From NCBI RefSeq assembly GCF_027706845.1, contig NZ_JAQGCZ010000006.1, forward strand, positions 124,001-188,000: a stretch of DNA of 64,000 bases, written 5' to 3'. The notes beneath the pieces were generated by a model. It was given only the letters and a program-made list of their open reading frames with translations. It was not told the origin of the DNA and ran no database searches. Positions 7,830-16,970 of this stretch are shown piece after piece. Position 1 is the stretch's first letter, and the number at the start of each line of letters is the position of its first letter. Origin of the DNA: Mycolicibacterium sp. BiH015 (lineage in GTDB: Bacteria; Actinomycetota; Actinomycetes; Mycobacteriales; Mycobacteriaceae). Made by a program: the position numbers and the translations under genes.

Positions 7830-9293
7830 ATGACTGCCACGTCTGCTCCAGGTCAGGGCGCCGAGTACGCCGCCACCGCCAGCGAGGCCTACCGGGCCGC
7901 GCTGCGGGTGATCGAGTCCGTCGAGCCGCGTATCGCCGATGCGACCCGCAAAGAGCTTGCCGATCAACGGGATTCGCTGAAGCTGATCGCGAGCGAGAAC
8001 TACGCCTCGCCCGCCGTGCTGTTGACCATGGGCACCTGGTTCTCGGACAAGTACGCCGAGGGCACCGTCGGGCACCGGTTCTACGCGGCGTGTCAGAACG
8101 TCGACACCGTCGAGGCGCTGGCCGCCGAGCACGCCCGCGAGCTGTTCGGAGCGCAGTACGCCTACGCACAGCCGCACTCGGGGATCGATGCCAACCTCGT
8201 GGCCTACTGGGCCATCCTGGCCACGCGCGTCGAGGCTCCCGGCCTGGCTGAGCTCGGCGCCAAGCACGTCAACGACCTCTCGGAGGCCGATTGGGAGAGC
8301 CTGCGCGCGAAGATGGGCAACCAGCGGTTGCTGGGCATGTCTTTGGACACCGGCGGGCATCTGACCCACGGCTTCCGGCCCAACATCTCGGGCAAGATGT
8401 TCCACCAGCGCCAATACGGGACGGATCCGACGACAGGTTTCCTCGACTACGACGCCGTCGCCGCGGCGGGCCGCGAGTTCAAGCCGCTGGTGCTGGTGGC
8501 GGGCTATTCGGCCTATCCGCGCCGGGTGAACTTCGCCAAGATGCGCGAGATCGCCGACGAGGTCGGCGCGGTGCTGATGGTCGACATGGCGCACTTCGCC
8601 GGCCTGGTGGCGGGCAAGGTGTTCACCGGTGACGAGGACCCGGTGCCGCACGCCCAGGTGGTGACGACGACGACGCACAAGTCACTGCGCGGCCCCCGCG
8701 GTGGCCTGGTGCTGGCCACCGAGGAGTTCGCCCCCGCCGTCGACAAGGGCTGCCCGATGGTGCTGGGCGGTCCGCTGTCGCACGTGATGGCCGCCAAGGC
8801 CGTCGCGCTCGCCGAGGCGCGTCAGCCCGAGTTCCGGACCTATGCCCAGGCCGTCGCCGACAATGCTCGGGCGCTCGCCGACGGGTTCATCAAACGCGAC
8901 GCCGGGCTCGTCACCGGCGGCACCGACAACCACCTCGTGCTTCTGGACGTGACGTCGTTCGGTCTGACCGGCCGTCAGGCGGAATCCGCGCTGTTGGACG
9001 CGGGCATCGTCACCAACCGCAACGCGATCCCCGCCGACCCGAACGGCGCCTGGTACACCAGCGGCATCCGGTTCGGTTCGCCCGCGCTGACCACCCGGGG
9101 ATTCGGGGCCGACGAGTTCGACCGCGTGGCCGATCTGGTGGTCGAGGTGCTGGAGAACACGCAGCCGGCGGCGGGCCCGAACGGGCCGTCGAAGGCCAAG
9201 TACACGATCGCCGACGGGGTGGCCGCGCGCGTGCATGCCGCTGCCGCCGAACTGCTCGAGGCCAATCCGCTGTACCCGGGGCTGACCCTCTGA
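7830..9293 (+). CDS. glyA: Serine hydroxymethyltransferase, long form
   Basis: 487 residues. PLP enzyme interconverting serine plus tetrahydrofolate with glycine plus methylene-tetrahydrofolate. The catalytic lysine is K284 in 'TTTTHKSLRGPRGG'. Other landmarks are 'LIASENYASPAVL', 'YAEGTVGHRFY', 'QPHSGIDAN', 'DMAHFAGLVAG' and 'TSGIRFGSPALTTRGF'. It occupies the glyA1 position between coaA and desA2. It is about 60 residues longer than the usual 420-430, with an N-terminal extension and an insertion at roughly residues 120-155 ('YWAILATRVEAPGLAELG...'). Confidence 0.92.
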   Translation: MTATSAPGQGAEYAATASEAYRAALRVIESVEPRIADATRKELADQRDSLKLIASENYASPAVLLTMGTWFSDKYAEGTVGHRFYAACQNVDTVEALAAEHARELFGAQYAYAQPHSGIDANLVAYWAILATRVEAPGLAELGAKHVNDLSEADWESLRAKMGNQRLLGMSLDTGGHLTHGFRPNISGKMFHQRQYGTDPTTGFLDYDAVAAAGREFKPLVLVAGYSAYPRRVNFAKMREIADEVGAVLMVDMAHFAGLVAGKVFTGDEDPVPHAQVVTTTTHKSLRGPRGGLVLATEEFAPAVDKGCPMVLGGPLSHVMAAKAVALAEARQPEFRTYAQAVADNARALADGFIKRDAGLVTGGTDNHLVLLDVTSFGLTGRQAESALLDAGIVTNRNAIPADPNGAWYTSGIRFGSPALTTRGFGADEFDRVADLVVEVLENTQPAAGPNGPSKAKYTIADGVAARVHAAAAELLEANPLYPGLTL

Positions 9294-9305
9294 CCCGTCT
9301 TGCCG

Positions 9306-9317
9306 ACGCCGCGGCGT
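9306..9317. terminator. Possible terminator between glyA and desA2
   Basis: A perfect 12-bp GC palindrome (ACGCCGCGGCGT) starts 12 nt after the glyA stop. There is no U-tract, which is common for mycobacterial candidates. The arms are short, so this is only suggestive. Confidence 0.25.
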
Positions 9318-9332
9318 GTTGGGGGTCGAAAT

Positions 9333-9362
9333 TTTACGATTCCCACAGAATTGGGTTACTGT
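9333..9362 (+). promoter_or_regulatory. desA2 promoter
   Basis: TTTACG at 9333-9338, an 18-bp spacer and TACTGT at 9357-9362, inside an unusually AT-rich patch for this genome. The ATG of desA2 is 6 nt after the -10 box, implying a leaderless transcript. Confidence 0.5.
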
Positions 9363-9368
9363 AACTGC

Positions 9369-10193
9369 ATGGCACAGAAACCTGTCGCTAACGCACTGAC
9401 CCTCGAACTCGAGCCCGTCGTCCTGGAGGAACTCCGACGCCACCTCGACACCGAGGACATCTGGTACGCGCACGACTACGTGCCGTTCGACCAGGGCGAG
9501 AACTTTGCGTTTCTCGGCGGTCGCGACTGGGAGCCCTCGGATACGACTCTGCCCAGGCACATCACCGACGCGCTCGAGATCTTGCTGATCACCAAGGACA
9601 ACCTGGCCGGTTACCACCGCGAACTCGTCGAGCACTTCATCCTGGAGGACAAGTGGGGCCGCTGGATGGGCCGCTGGACCGCCGAGGAGCATCTGCACGC
9701 CGTCGCGCTGCGCAACTACCTCGTCGTGACCCGCGAGGTCGACCCGTCCGCGAACGAGGACGTGCGCGTCGAGCACGTGATGAAGGGCTATCGCGCCGAC
9801 ACCTACACCCAGGTCGAGACGCTGGCGTTCATGGCGTTGTGGGAGCGCGCGCACGCGGTGTTCTGTCGCAACCTGGAGGCGCAGATCGAGGAGCCGGTGC
9901 TCAAAGGCCTGATCAGCAGGATCGCTGGCGATGAGGAACGGCATGAACAGTTTTTCGCCAACCTCGTCGGCCACTGCCTGACCTACACGCGGGACGAGAC
10001 GATCGACGCGATCGCGCGTCGCGCGGCGGGCCTCGACGTCGTCGGCGGCGACATCGACGCCTATCAGGACAAGGTCGCCGCGGTGGCCGCAGCGGGCATT
10101 TTCGACCGCGATCAGCTGCGCAAGGTCGTCGCCGACCGCATCGCCGCGTGGGGCCTGGCCGACGAGCCGCGGCTCGCGCAGTTCACCAGCTAG
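9369..10193 (+). CDS. desA2: Acyl-ACP desaturase-like protein DesA2
   Basis: 274 residues, closely matching M. tuberculosis Rv1094 ('TLELEPVV', 'HLDTEDIWYAHDYVPFDQGENFAFLGG'). It belongs to the di-iron stearoyl-ACP desaturase family and is linked to mycolic-acid precursor desaturation. Iron-ligand-type motifs include 'GRWTAEEHLHAVAL' (EExH) and 'AGDEERHEQFF' (DExxH). Mycobacterial DesA2 differs from plant desaturases at some metal-site positions, so its exact reaction is less certain than its family. It is an expected essential gene with its own promoter. Confidence 0.93.
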   Translation: MAQKPVANALTLELEPVVLEELRRHLDTEDIWYAHDYVPFDQGENFAFLGGRDWEPSDTTLPRHITDALEILLITKDNLAGYHRELVEHFILEDKWGRWMGRWTAEEHLHAVALRNYLVVTREVDPSANEDVRVEHVMKGYRADTYTQVETLAFMALWERAHAVFCRNLEAQIEEPVLKGLISRIAGDEERHEQFFANLVGHCLTYTRDETIDAIARRAAGLDVVGGDIDAYQDKVAAVAAAGIFDRDQLRKVVADRIAAWGLADEPRLAQFTS

Positions 10194-10218
10194 TAACGCA
10201 CCCGTCGTTGCGCCTCGG

Positions 10219-10235
10219 CGCGCCTGCAAGGCGCG
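10219..10235. terminator. Hairpin after desA2
   Basis: CGCGCCT, loop GCA, AGGCGCG: a perfect 7-bp stem starting 26 nt after the desA2 stop. It has no downstream U-run. It separates desA2 from the phoH2 promoter, so a terminator role is plausible. Confidence 0.4.
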
Positions 10236-10251
10236 ATTGCTGCACCGGGAG

Positions 10252-10257
10252 TAGCGT
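10252..10257 (+). promoter_or_regulatory. Leaderless -10 box of the phoH2 operon
   Basis: TAGCGT ends 8 nt before the ATG at 10266 of a 35-codon ORF, placing the transcription start at or next to that codon. Confidence 0.45.
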
Positions 10258-10265
10258 CGATTCCG

Positions 10266-10373
10266 ATGGCTAGCGACATGCTCTGCTGTCCGGGCGGTCC
10301 AGATTCGAAAGGGCCGGCCCCGGTCCTGAGACCGCTTGTGTGTCCACCGAGTAGTTCGTGTGGGGCCGCATGA
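10266..10373 (+). CDS. Small Cys-rich ORF upstream of phoH2 (PhoAT-like candidate)
   Basis: 35 codons beginning ATG-GCT-AGC and encoding a peptide with adjacent cysteines (residues 7-8) plus two more near the C-terminus, and several prolines. It follows a leaderless -10 box. Its TGA overlaps the ATG of the in-frame phoH2 start (ATGA at 10370-10373), a typical coupling arrangement. Mycobacterial phoH2 genes are reported to be cotranscribed with a small upstream antitoxin gene (phoAT), which this may be. Alternatively it is a regulatory leader peptide. The mRNA contains a GGGCCGGCCC palindrome (10311-10320) and a CGGTC-CTGA-GACCG hairpin (10321-10334). Confidence 0.5.
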   Translation: MASDMLCCPGGPDSKGPAPVLRPLVCPPSSSCGAA

Positions 10374-11737
10374 ATACGCGCAGCCTCGAGGAGCGCTACG
10401 TGACTGATTCGCAGGGCCGGCCGAGCCGGCAATCCGGCCTGAGAACCTACGTGCTCGACACCTCCGTGTTGTTGTCCGACCCCTGGGCCATCACACGGTT
10501 CGCCGAACACGAAGTCGTGGTCCCACTGGTGGTGATCAGCGAACTGGAGGCCAAACGCCACCACCACGAGCTGGGTTGGTTCGCCCGACAGGCCTTGCGT
10601 ATGTTCGACGACCTGCGGCTGGAGCACGGCAGGCTTGATGAACCGATTCCTGTTGGGACACAAGGCGGTACGCTGCACGTCGAGCTCAACCACAGTGACC
10701 CTACCGTGCTGCCGGCCGGCTTCCGCAACGACAGCAATGACGCCCGCATCCTGACTGTCGCGGCCAATCTCGCCGCCGAGGGCAAACACGTCACGCTGGT
10801 CAGCAAGGACATTCCGCTGCGCGTCAAGGCGGGCGCCGTGGGCCTGCTCGCCGACGAATACCATGCCCAGGACGTCGTCACCTCGGGGTGGACCGGGATG
10901 TCCGAGGTCGAGGTGGCCGGCGACGACATCGACATGCTGTTCGCCGAAGGTGAGATCGATCTCGAGGCCGCTCGCGACCTTCCGTGCCACACCGGAGTTC
11001 GCTTGCTGGGCAGCAACTCTCACGCCTTGGGGCGCGTCAATCCCGACAAGAAGGTGCAGCTGGTCCGCGGTGACCGCGAAGTGTTCGGCCTCCGGGGAAG
11101 GTCAGCCGAACAACGCGTCGCCCTCGACCTGCTGCTCGACGAGTCGGTGGGCATCGTGTCGCTCGGCGGGAAGGCGGGCACAGGCAAGTCGGCGCTGGCG
11201 CTGTGCGCAGGTCTGGAAGCCGTGCTCGAGCGTCGCACCCAGCGCAAGGTCGTCGTGTTCCGGCCTCTCTACGCCGTCGGCGGCCAGGATCTCGGCTACC
11301 TGCCCGGCAGCGAGTCCGAGAAGATGGGGCCGTGGGCCCAGGCCGTCTTCGACACCCTCGAAGGCCTCGCCAGTCCCGCCGTTCTCGAAGAGGTGCTCTC
11401 GCGCGGCATGCTCGAGGTGCTGCCGCTGACCCACATCCGCGGTCGCTCGCTGCACGACTCGTTCGTGATCGTCGACGAGGCTCAGTCGCTGGAGCGCAAC
11501 GTGCTGCTGACCGTGCTGTCACGCCTCGGCGCGGGCTCGCGCGTGGTGCTGACCCACGATGTGGCACAACGGGACAACCTGCGCGTCGGCCGCCATGACG
11601 GTGTGGCCGCGGTCATCGAGAAGCTCAAGGGGCACCCGCTGTTCGCGCACATCACGCTGCTGCGCAGTGAGCGCTCGCCGATCGCAGCGCTGGTGACCGA
11701 GATGCTGGAGGAGATCAGCCCCGGCGCGCTGCCATGA
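10370..11737 (+). CDS. phoH2: PhoH2: PIN-domain ribonuclease fused to PhoH ATPase
   Basis: 455 residues from the ATG that overlaps the upstream small ORF. The N-terminal PIN domain (roughly 26-170) begins 'YVLDTSVLL' with the first acidic residue D30 and includes 'DSNDARIL'. The C-terminal PhoH helicase/ATPase domain has Walker A 'GGKAGTGKS' (266-274) and Walker B 'VIVDEAQ' (D369-E370). The order matches M. tuberculosis Rv1095, described as an RNA helicase/RNase of toxin-antitoxin type. An in-frame GTG at 10400 corresponds to the annotated Rv1095 start and cannot be excluded. Its last four bases (ATGA) overlap the next gene. Confidence 0.93.
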   Translation: MNTRSLEERYVTDSQGRPSRQSGLRTYVLDTSVLLSDPWAITRFAEHEVVVPLVVISELEAKRHHHELGWFARQALRMFDDLRLEHGRLDEPIPVGTQGGTLHVELNHSDPTVLPAGFRNDSNDARILTVAANLAAEGKHVTLVSKDIPLRVKAGAVGLLADEYHAQDVVTSGWTGMSEVEVAGDDIDMLFAEGEIDLEAARDLPCHTGVRLLGSNSHALGRVNPDKKVQLVRGDREVFGLRGRSAEQRVALDLLLDESVGIVSLGGKAGTGKSALALCAGLEAVLERRTQRKVVVFRPLYAVGGQDLGYLPGSESEKMGPWAQAVFDTLEGLASPAVLEEVLSRGMLEVLPLTHIRGRSLHDSFVIVDEAQSLERNVLLTVLSRLGAGSRVVLTHDVAQRDNLRVGRHDGVAAVIEKLKGHPLFAHITLLRSERSPIAALVTEMLEEISPGALP

Positions 11738-12462
11738 CAAACCGATTTCGGCGTGGTTTTCGCCTCCTGGCGATTACCACGCCGAAATCACTGGTGGTGG
11801 TGGCGTGCGCGGTGGCGTTCATCTGCGCGCCGGTTGCGCACGCCGACCCCGTCGACTGCGCGCGCGTCAAGTGCGTGGCGTTGACGTTCGACGACGGCCC
11901 CGGCCCGTACACCGACCGGCTGCTTGAGATCCTGCGTGCGCAGGACGCGCGGGCGACCTTCTTCCTGATCGGTGACAGGGTTGCGGCCGATCCCGCCGCT
12001 GCGCGCCGGATCGCCGGAGCGGGCATGGAGATCGGCAACCACACCTGGCAGCACCTGGACATGACGACGCTGCCACCGCAGGACGCCGCGATCCAGTTCA
12101 GCAGGGCCACTGACGCCCTGGTCGCGGCGACGGGGCTGCGGCCGGTGCTGGCCCGCACCGGTTTCGGTGCCATCGACGACGCGGTGCTCGCCGAAGCGGG
12201 GCGGCAGGGCCTGGCCGTCATCAACTGGGACGTCAACACGCTCGACTACCGGAATGACACCGCCGCCACGCGCGACCTGCTGAGAACACAGGTCAGGCCG
12301 AACGCCGTGGTGCTGCTGCACGACACTCTGGCACCTACGGTCGACCTGATGGCCGAGCTCGTCCCTGAGCTGGCGGCCGACGGCTACCACCTCGTGACGG
12401 TCTCGCAGATGCTGGGCCCGCGCCCGCCGGGCAGCCTCTACGGCAGCCGCGCAAGGGCCTGA
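11734..12462 (+). CDS. Secreted polysaccharide deacetylase-like protein (CE4 fold)
   Basis: 242 residues with a signal-peptide-like stretch (residues 19-37, ending 'APVAHA-DP'), then the NodB/CE4 domain as in Rv1096. Visible motifs: 'TFDDGPG' (D53, D54), metal-binding 'NHTWQH' (H103, H107) and the late 'LLHD' (H196). The third CE4 motif, normally containing R-P-x-G/Y-G, reads 'LARTGFGAID', and motif 4 reads 'WDVNTLDYR', so the catalytic pocket is altered. It overlaps phoH2 by ATGA, so it is translated from the same mRNA. The first 19 codons contain a striking inverted repeat. Confidence 0.85.
   Translation: MTNRFRRGFRLLAITTPKSLVVVACAVAFICAPVAHADPVDCARVKCVALTFDDGPGPYTDRLLEILRAQDARATFFLIGDRVAADPAAARRIAGAGMEIGNHTWQHLDMTTLPPQDAAIQFSRATDALVAATGLRPVLARTGFGAIDDAVLAEAGRQGLAVINWDVNTLDYRNDTAATRDLLRTQVRPNAVVLLHDTLAPTVDLMAELVPELAADGYHLVTVSQMLGPRPPGSLYGSRARA
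11744..11789. repeat. 14-bp perfect inverted repeat in the 5' coding region
   Basis: GATTTCGGCGTGGT (11744-11757) and its exact reverse complement (11776-11789) flank an 18-nt loop, all inside codons 4-19 of the deacetylase gene, just after the phoH2 overlap. Base pairing stops abruptly on both sides. An RNA hairpin here would sit immediately downstream of the start codon. Confidence 0.8.
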
Positions 12463-12478
12463 CCGGCGCGGCCGGTTA
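12460..12478. terminator. Bidirectional terminator candidate between convergent genes
   Basis: ACCGGC-GCG-GCCGGT (12462-12476) is a perfect 6-bp stem extended by a G-T and a T-A pair. Both flanking stop codons (TGA on plus, TAA on minus) are built into the stem, so a single hairpin ends both genes. Confidence 0.5.
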
Positions 12479-12700
12479 CTGGCGGCGGCGTCCCTCGACG
12501 AAGAACCACCCAGCGGCCGCCGCGCCGGAGACCGCCAACATACGATCCGCGCCCCAGCCGCGTCTGGCCTTCGACATCTCCACCAGAGATGCCAGGCCCA
12601 GCATGACAAAACCTGTCCGCAGGGCGGGCTGGCTTGTCGCGGTCGTGACCAGCGCAGCAGCCGGGGTGGACGTGATTTCGGGTTCGAGGGTAGCGGTCAC
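12476..12700 (-). CDS. Small membrane-associated hypothetical protein
   Basis: 74 residues from a GTG preceded by AGGAGA at a 5-nt spacing. A low-complexity Ala/Thr N-terminus is followed by two short hydrophobic stretches ('TGFVMLGLASLVEM' and 'MLAVSGAAAAGWFFVEG') and a basic C-terminus 'GRRRQ'. No family is recognised. The clean ribosome-binding site and the shared terminator with the deacetylase gene support it being real. Confidence 0.55.
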   Translation of the reverse strand: MTATLEPEITSTPAAALVTTATSQPALRTGFVMLGLASLVEMSKARRGWGADRMLAVSGAAAAGWFFVEGRRRQ

Positions 12701-12791
12701 CGCGTCTCCTGAATTCGTACCTGACGGCCAGCCGCCGCCAGCCCTGGTGGGCTGACGGCGAGTCGGATGTGGCCTAATCTTCTGCCTGTCT

Positions 12792-12804
12792 TGACGATTC
12801 GTCA
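12792..12804. terminator. Hairpin downstream of fum
   Basis: TGACG-ATT-CGTCA, a perfect 5-bp stem about 48 nt beyond the fum stop (minus strand), flanked by complementary GCC/GGC a few bases further out. It is weak on its own. Confidence 0.3.
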
Positions 12805-12851
12805 GGCGTTTGGCAGATCTACCGGTACGAAAATTCGGCGGCGCGCAACTT

Positions 12852-14285
<1,434 letters not shown>

Positions 14286-14319
14286 GGGCTCCCTGTTCGT
14301 GTGTGGGTTTCGGGCGGGC

Positions 14320-15345
14320 TTACGGCAAGGGGTAGGCGGCTGTCTTGTCGCCGGTGAAGTCGACGGCGGAGTACTCGTTGAGCTTGGCCAGCCGGTGATA
14401 GGCCTCGATCATGCGGACCGTTCCCGACTTCGACCTCATCACGATCGACTGGGTGGTGCAGCCGCCTCCGTAGTACTGCACGCCCTTGAGCAGGTCACCG
14501 TCGGTGACGCCGGTGGCGCAGAAGAAGACGTTCTCGCCCGACACCAGGTCCTCGGTGGTCAGCACCCGGTTCAGGTCGTGGCCGCGGTCGATGGCCTTCT
14601 GGCGTTCCTCGTCGTCGGTCGGGGCGAGCTTGGCCTGGATGGCACCGCCCATGCAGCGGATGGCCGCGGCGGCGATGATGCCCTCGGGGGTGCCGCCGAT
14701 ACCGACGAGCAGGTCGGTGCCGGAATTGGGCCTGCAGGCCGAAATCGCGCCGGCGACATCGCCGTCGGAGATCAGGCGGATGCGGGCGCCGGCCTCACGG
14801 ACCTCCGCCATCAGCTTCTGATGGCGGGGGCGGTCGAGGATGCAGACGGTGAGGTCGCGGACGCTGGACTTCTTCACCGCGGCCACGGCTTTGATGTTCT
14901 CGGCGATCGGGGCGTTGATGTCGATCACGTCGGCGGCGTCGGGGCCGACGGCGATCTTGTGCATGTAGAACACCGCGGACGGATCGAACATGGCGCCTCG
15001 CTCGGCGACTGCGAGTACCGAGATCGCGTTCGGCATGCCCTTGCTCATCAGCGTGGTGCCGTCGACCGGGTCGACGGCGAAGTCGCATTCCGGCCCGTCG
15101 CCGTTGCCGACCTCTTCGCCGTTGTAGAGCATCGGCGCGTTGTCCTTCTCGCCTTCGCCGATGACGACGACGCCGCGCATCGACACCGAGTTCACCAGTT
15201 CGCGCATCGCGTCGACGGCCGCGCCGTCGCCGCCCTCCTTGTCGCCGCGACCTACCCAGCGCCCCGCCGCCATGGCTCCCGCCTCGGTGACTCGCACGAG
15301 CTCAAGGGCGAGATTTCGGTCCGGGGCTTCGCGTCGAGACGTCAT
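14320..15345 (-). CDS. glpX: Fructose-1,6-bisphosphatase, class II
   Basis: 341 residues; the gluconeogenic FBPase of mycobacteria (Rv1099c). Motifs: 'GEGEKDNAPMLYNGEEVG', 'FAVDPVDGTTLMSKG' (metal-binding Asp-rich loop), 'DLTVCILDRPRHQKL', 'ISDGDVAGAI', 'GIGGTPEGIIAAAAIRCMGG' and 'CATGVTDGDLLKGV'. The start 'MTSRREAPDRNLALELVRVTEAGA' was chosen by similarity and leaves 55 bp to the divergent DUF4245 gene. The M. tuberculosis annotation carries a longer N-terminus that is not conserved here. Confidence 0.95.
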   Translation of the reverse strand: MTSRREAPDRNLALELVRVTEAGAMAAGRWVGRGDKEGGDGAAVDAMRELVNSVSMRGVVVIGEGEKDNAPMLYNGEEVGNGDGPECDFAVDPVDGTTLMSKGMPNAISVLAVAERGAMFDPSAVFYMHKIAVGPDAADVIDINAPIAENIKAVAAVKKSSVRDLTVCILDRPRHQKLMAEVREAGARIRLISDGDVAGAISACRPNSGTDLLVGIGGTPEGIIAAAAIRCMGGAIQAKLAPTDDEERQKAIDRGHDLNRVLTTEDLVSGENVFFCATGVTDGDLLKGVQYYGGGCTTQSIVMRSKSGTVRMIEAYHRLAKLNEYSAVDFTGDKTAAYPLP

Positions 15346-15400
15346 GGGCGAGATTCTTCCATTAGCGGTTCCACAATCGGGAGCTGGGATACTGGCTGCC

Positions 15401-16138
15401 ATGACGACGCCGCCCGACCCGGGCCACAGGGTTCCCGGTGACCCGGGGCGCGAGCCCGACAGCGCAGGCCAGGACAATCCGGGCGTCCCCGCTGCGGGCT
15501 ATGCGACGCCGGCGCCAAGGGCGGCCAAGTCGCGGCTCCTGCAGGACGGTCGCGACATGTTCTGGTCCATGGCGCCCCTGGTGGTTGCCTGCGTGGTGCT
15601 CGCCGGGGTGCTCGGGATGTGTTCGTTCGCGCCGACGGGTCCCGGCCCGGGCCCTGCGCCCGACTACGACGCGCCCGCCGCGCTGCAGGCCGACGCCGAT
15701 GCGTTGAAGATTCCGATCCGCGTGCCGCAACTGCCCGAGGGCTGGGCCGCCAACTCCGGACGCCGGATGGGGATCGAGGACGGTCGCCGTGACCCGGTGA
15801 CGGGCCAGCCCGTGCGCGCCGTCGGTTCCGTGGTGGGGTACCTGACGCCCAGCGGCATGTACCTGAGCATCACTCAGAGCAACGCCGACGAGGACAAGCT
15901 CGTCGCTTGGTTCAGCCCCGACCTGGTGCCGACGGGCATTCAGGACGTCGACGGCGTCCGATGGGTGGTCTACGAGGGCGGCGAGCGTGACGGCAAACCG
16001 AACGAGCCGGTGTGGACGGCGGAGATCCGCGGCCCGACGGGACCCGCCCAACTTGCCGTGAGTGGCGCCGCAGGTACGGATGAGTACCGTACGCTGGCTG
16101 CGGCGACGCAGTCCCGGCCGCCGCTGACGATCACCTAG
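15401..16138 (+). CDS. DUF4245 membrane-anchored protein
   Basis: 245 residues: a polar Pro/Gly-rich N-terminus of about 50 residues, one TM helix ('MFWSMAPLVVACVVLAGVLGMCSF', roughly 53-76), then an extracytoplasmic domain beginning 'PIRVPQLPEGWAANSGR' and ending 'AAATQSRPPLTIT', characteristic of DUF4245. The position next to glpX matches Rv1100. No enzymatic motif is visible and the function is unknown. It is divergent from glpX. The GATACT at 15388-15393, 7 nt before the ATG, may be its -10 box. Confidence 0.85.
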   Translation: MTTPPDPGHRVPGDPGREPDSAGQDNPGVPAAGYATPAPRAAKSRLLQDGRDMFWSMAPLVVACVVLAGVLGMCSFAPTGPGPGPAPDYDAPAALQADADALKIPIRVPQLPEGWAANSGRRMGIEDGRRDPVTGQPVRAVGSVVGYLTPSGMYLSITQSNADEDKLVAWFSPDLVPTGIQDVDGVRWVVYEGGERDGKPNEPVWTAEIRGPTGPAQLAVSGAAGTDEYRTLAAATQSRPPLTIT

Positions 16139-16151
16139 CCCGGAGGATGCG

Positions 16152-16970
16152 ATGAGCGACCGCTACGCCGGCCTGAAGGCTCCAGAAGCCGACCTGACCG
16201 GATGGGCGGCGGCGCCGTTCTCCGCGGCGGGGTTCACCTACGACGTCTATCGCAAGGGCGAGGGTCCCGGCGTGGTGCTCATCCCGGAGATGCCCGGCCT
16301 GCACCCGGGGGTCCTGGCCCTGGGAAACCATCTGGTGGACAACGGCTTCACGGTCGCTGCCCCCTCGCTCTACGGGACGCCCGGAGCGCGGGGGGTCCGG
16401 CCGGGTGCCGTCCCGGTCATGCTGCGTGGCTGTGTGGCAAAGGAATTCGCGGCTTTTGCCACCAACGCCGACCGGCCGATCGCCCACTATCTGCGAGCCC
16501 TGGCCCGGGACCTCAACGAGCACACGCCGGGCAAGGGTGTCGGGGTGATCGGCGAATGTTGGAGCGGCGGTTTCGCGTTGGCGGCCGCGGTGGACGACAG
16601 TGTGCTGGCTCCGGTGCTGAGCCAGCCGTCGCTGCCCATGGGGTTGACCGCCAAGCATCGTGCCGATCCGGGGCTGTCGGAAGCCGAGCTCAAAATCGTC
16701 GAGAAGCGCGCTGCCGACGAGGGACTGTGCGCGCTGGGTCTGCGCTTCAGTGAGGATCCCTTGGCTCCCGGTGCGAGGTTCAAAACGCTGAAGGATCGCC
16801 TCGGTGACGCGTTCGAGGTGATCGAGATCGACTCGAAGAAGGGCAACGAGCACGCTTTCGGCAAGTTGGCGCACTCGGTGCTGACGCTGGAGGTTCGCGA
16901 AGTCGACGGTCACCCGGCGTACGAGGCGCGCAAACGCGTCGTCGCGTTCCTCAAGGAGCGACTGTTCTGA
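16152..16970 (+). CDS. Dienelactone hydrolase-family protein
   Basis: 272 residues with an alpha/beta-hydrolase core. The nucleophile elbow is 'GVIGECWSGG' with Cys136, the Cys-type nucleophile of dienelactone hydrolases, and a late 'GNEHAFGKLAHSV' supplies the histidine. Early 'GVVLIPEMPGLHPGVL' is the oxyanion region. The ribosome-binding site GGAGGA sits 6-7 nt before the ATG. The physiological substrate is not inferable. It follows the DUF4245 gene by 13 nt, so cotranscription is likely. Confidence 0.85.
   Translation: MSDRYAGLKAPEADLTGWAAAPFSAAGFTYDVYRKGEGPGVVLIPEMPGLHPGVLALGNHLVDNGFTVAAPSLYGTPGARGVRPGAVPVMLRGCVAKEFAAFATNADRPIAHYLRALARDLNEHTPGKGVGVIGECWSGGFALAAAVDDSVLAPVLSQPSLPMGLTAKHRADPGLSEAELKIVEKRAADEGLCALGLRFSEDPLAPGARFKTLKDRLGDAFEVIEIDSKKGNEHAFGKLAHSVLTLEVREVDGHPAYEARKRVVAFLKERLF

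Noticed and set aside
10400..10402. GTG as phoH2 start
   Set aside because: Not excluded, but the ATG at 10370 overlaps the upstream ORF's stop and is the better supported coupling signal.
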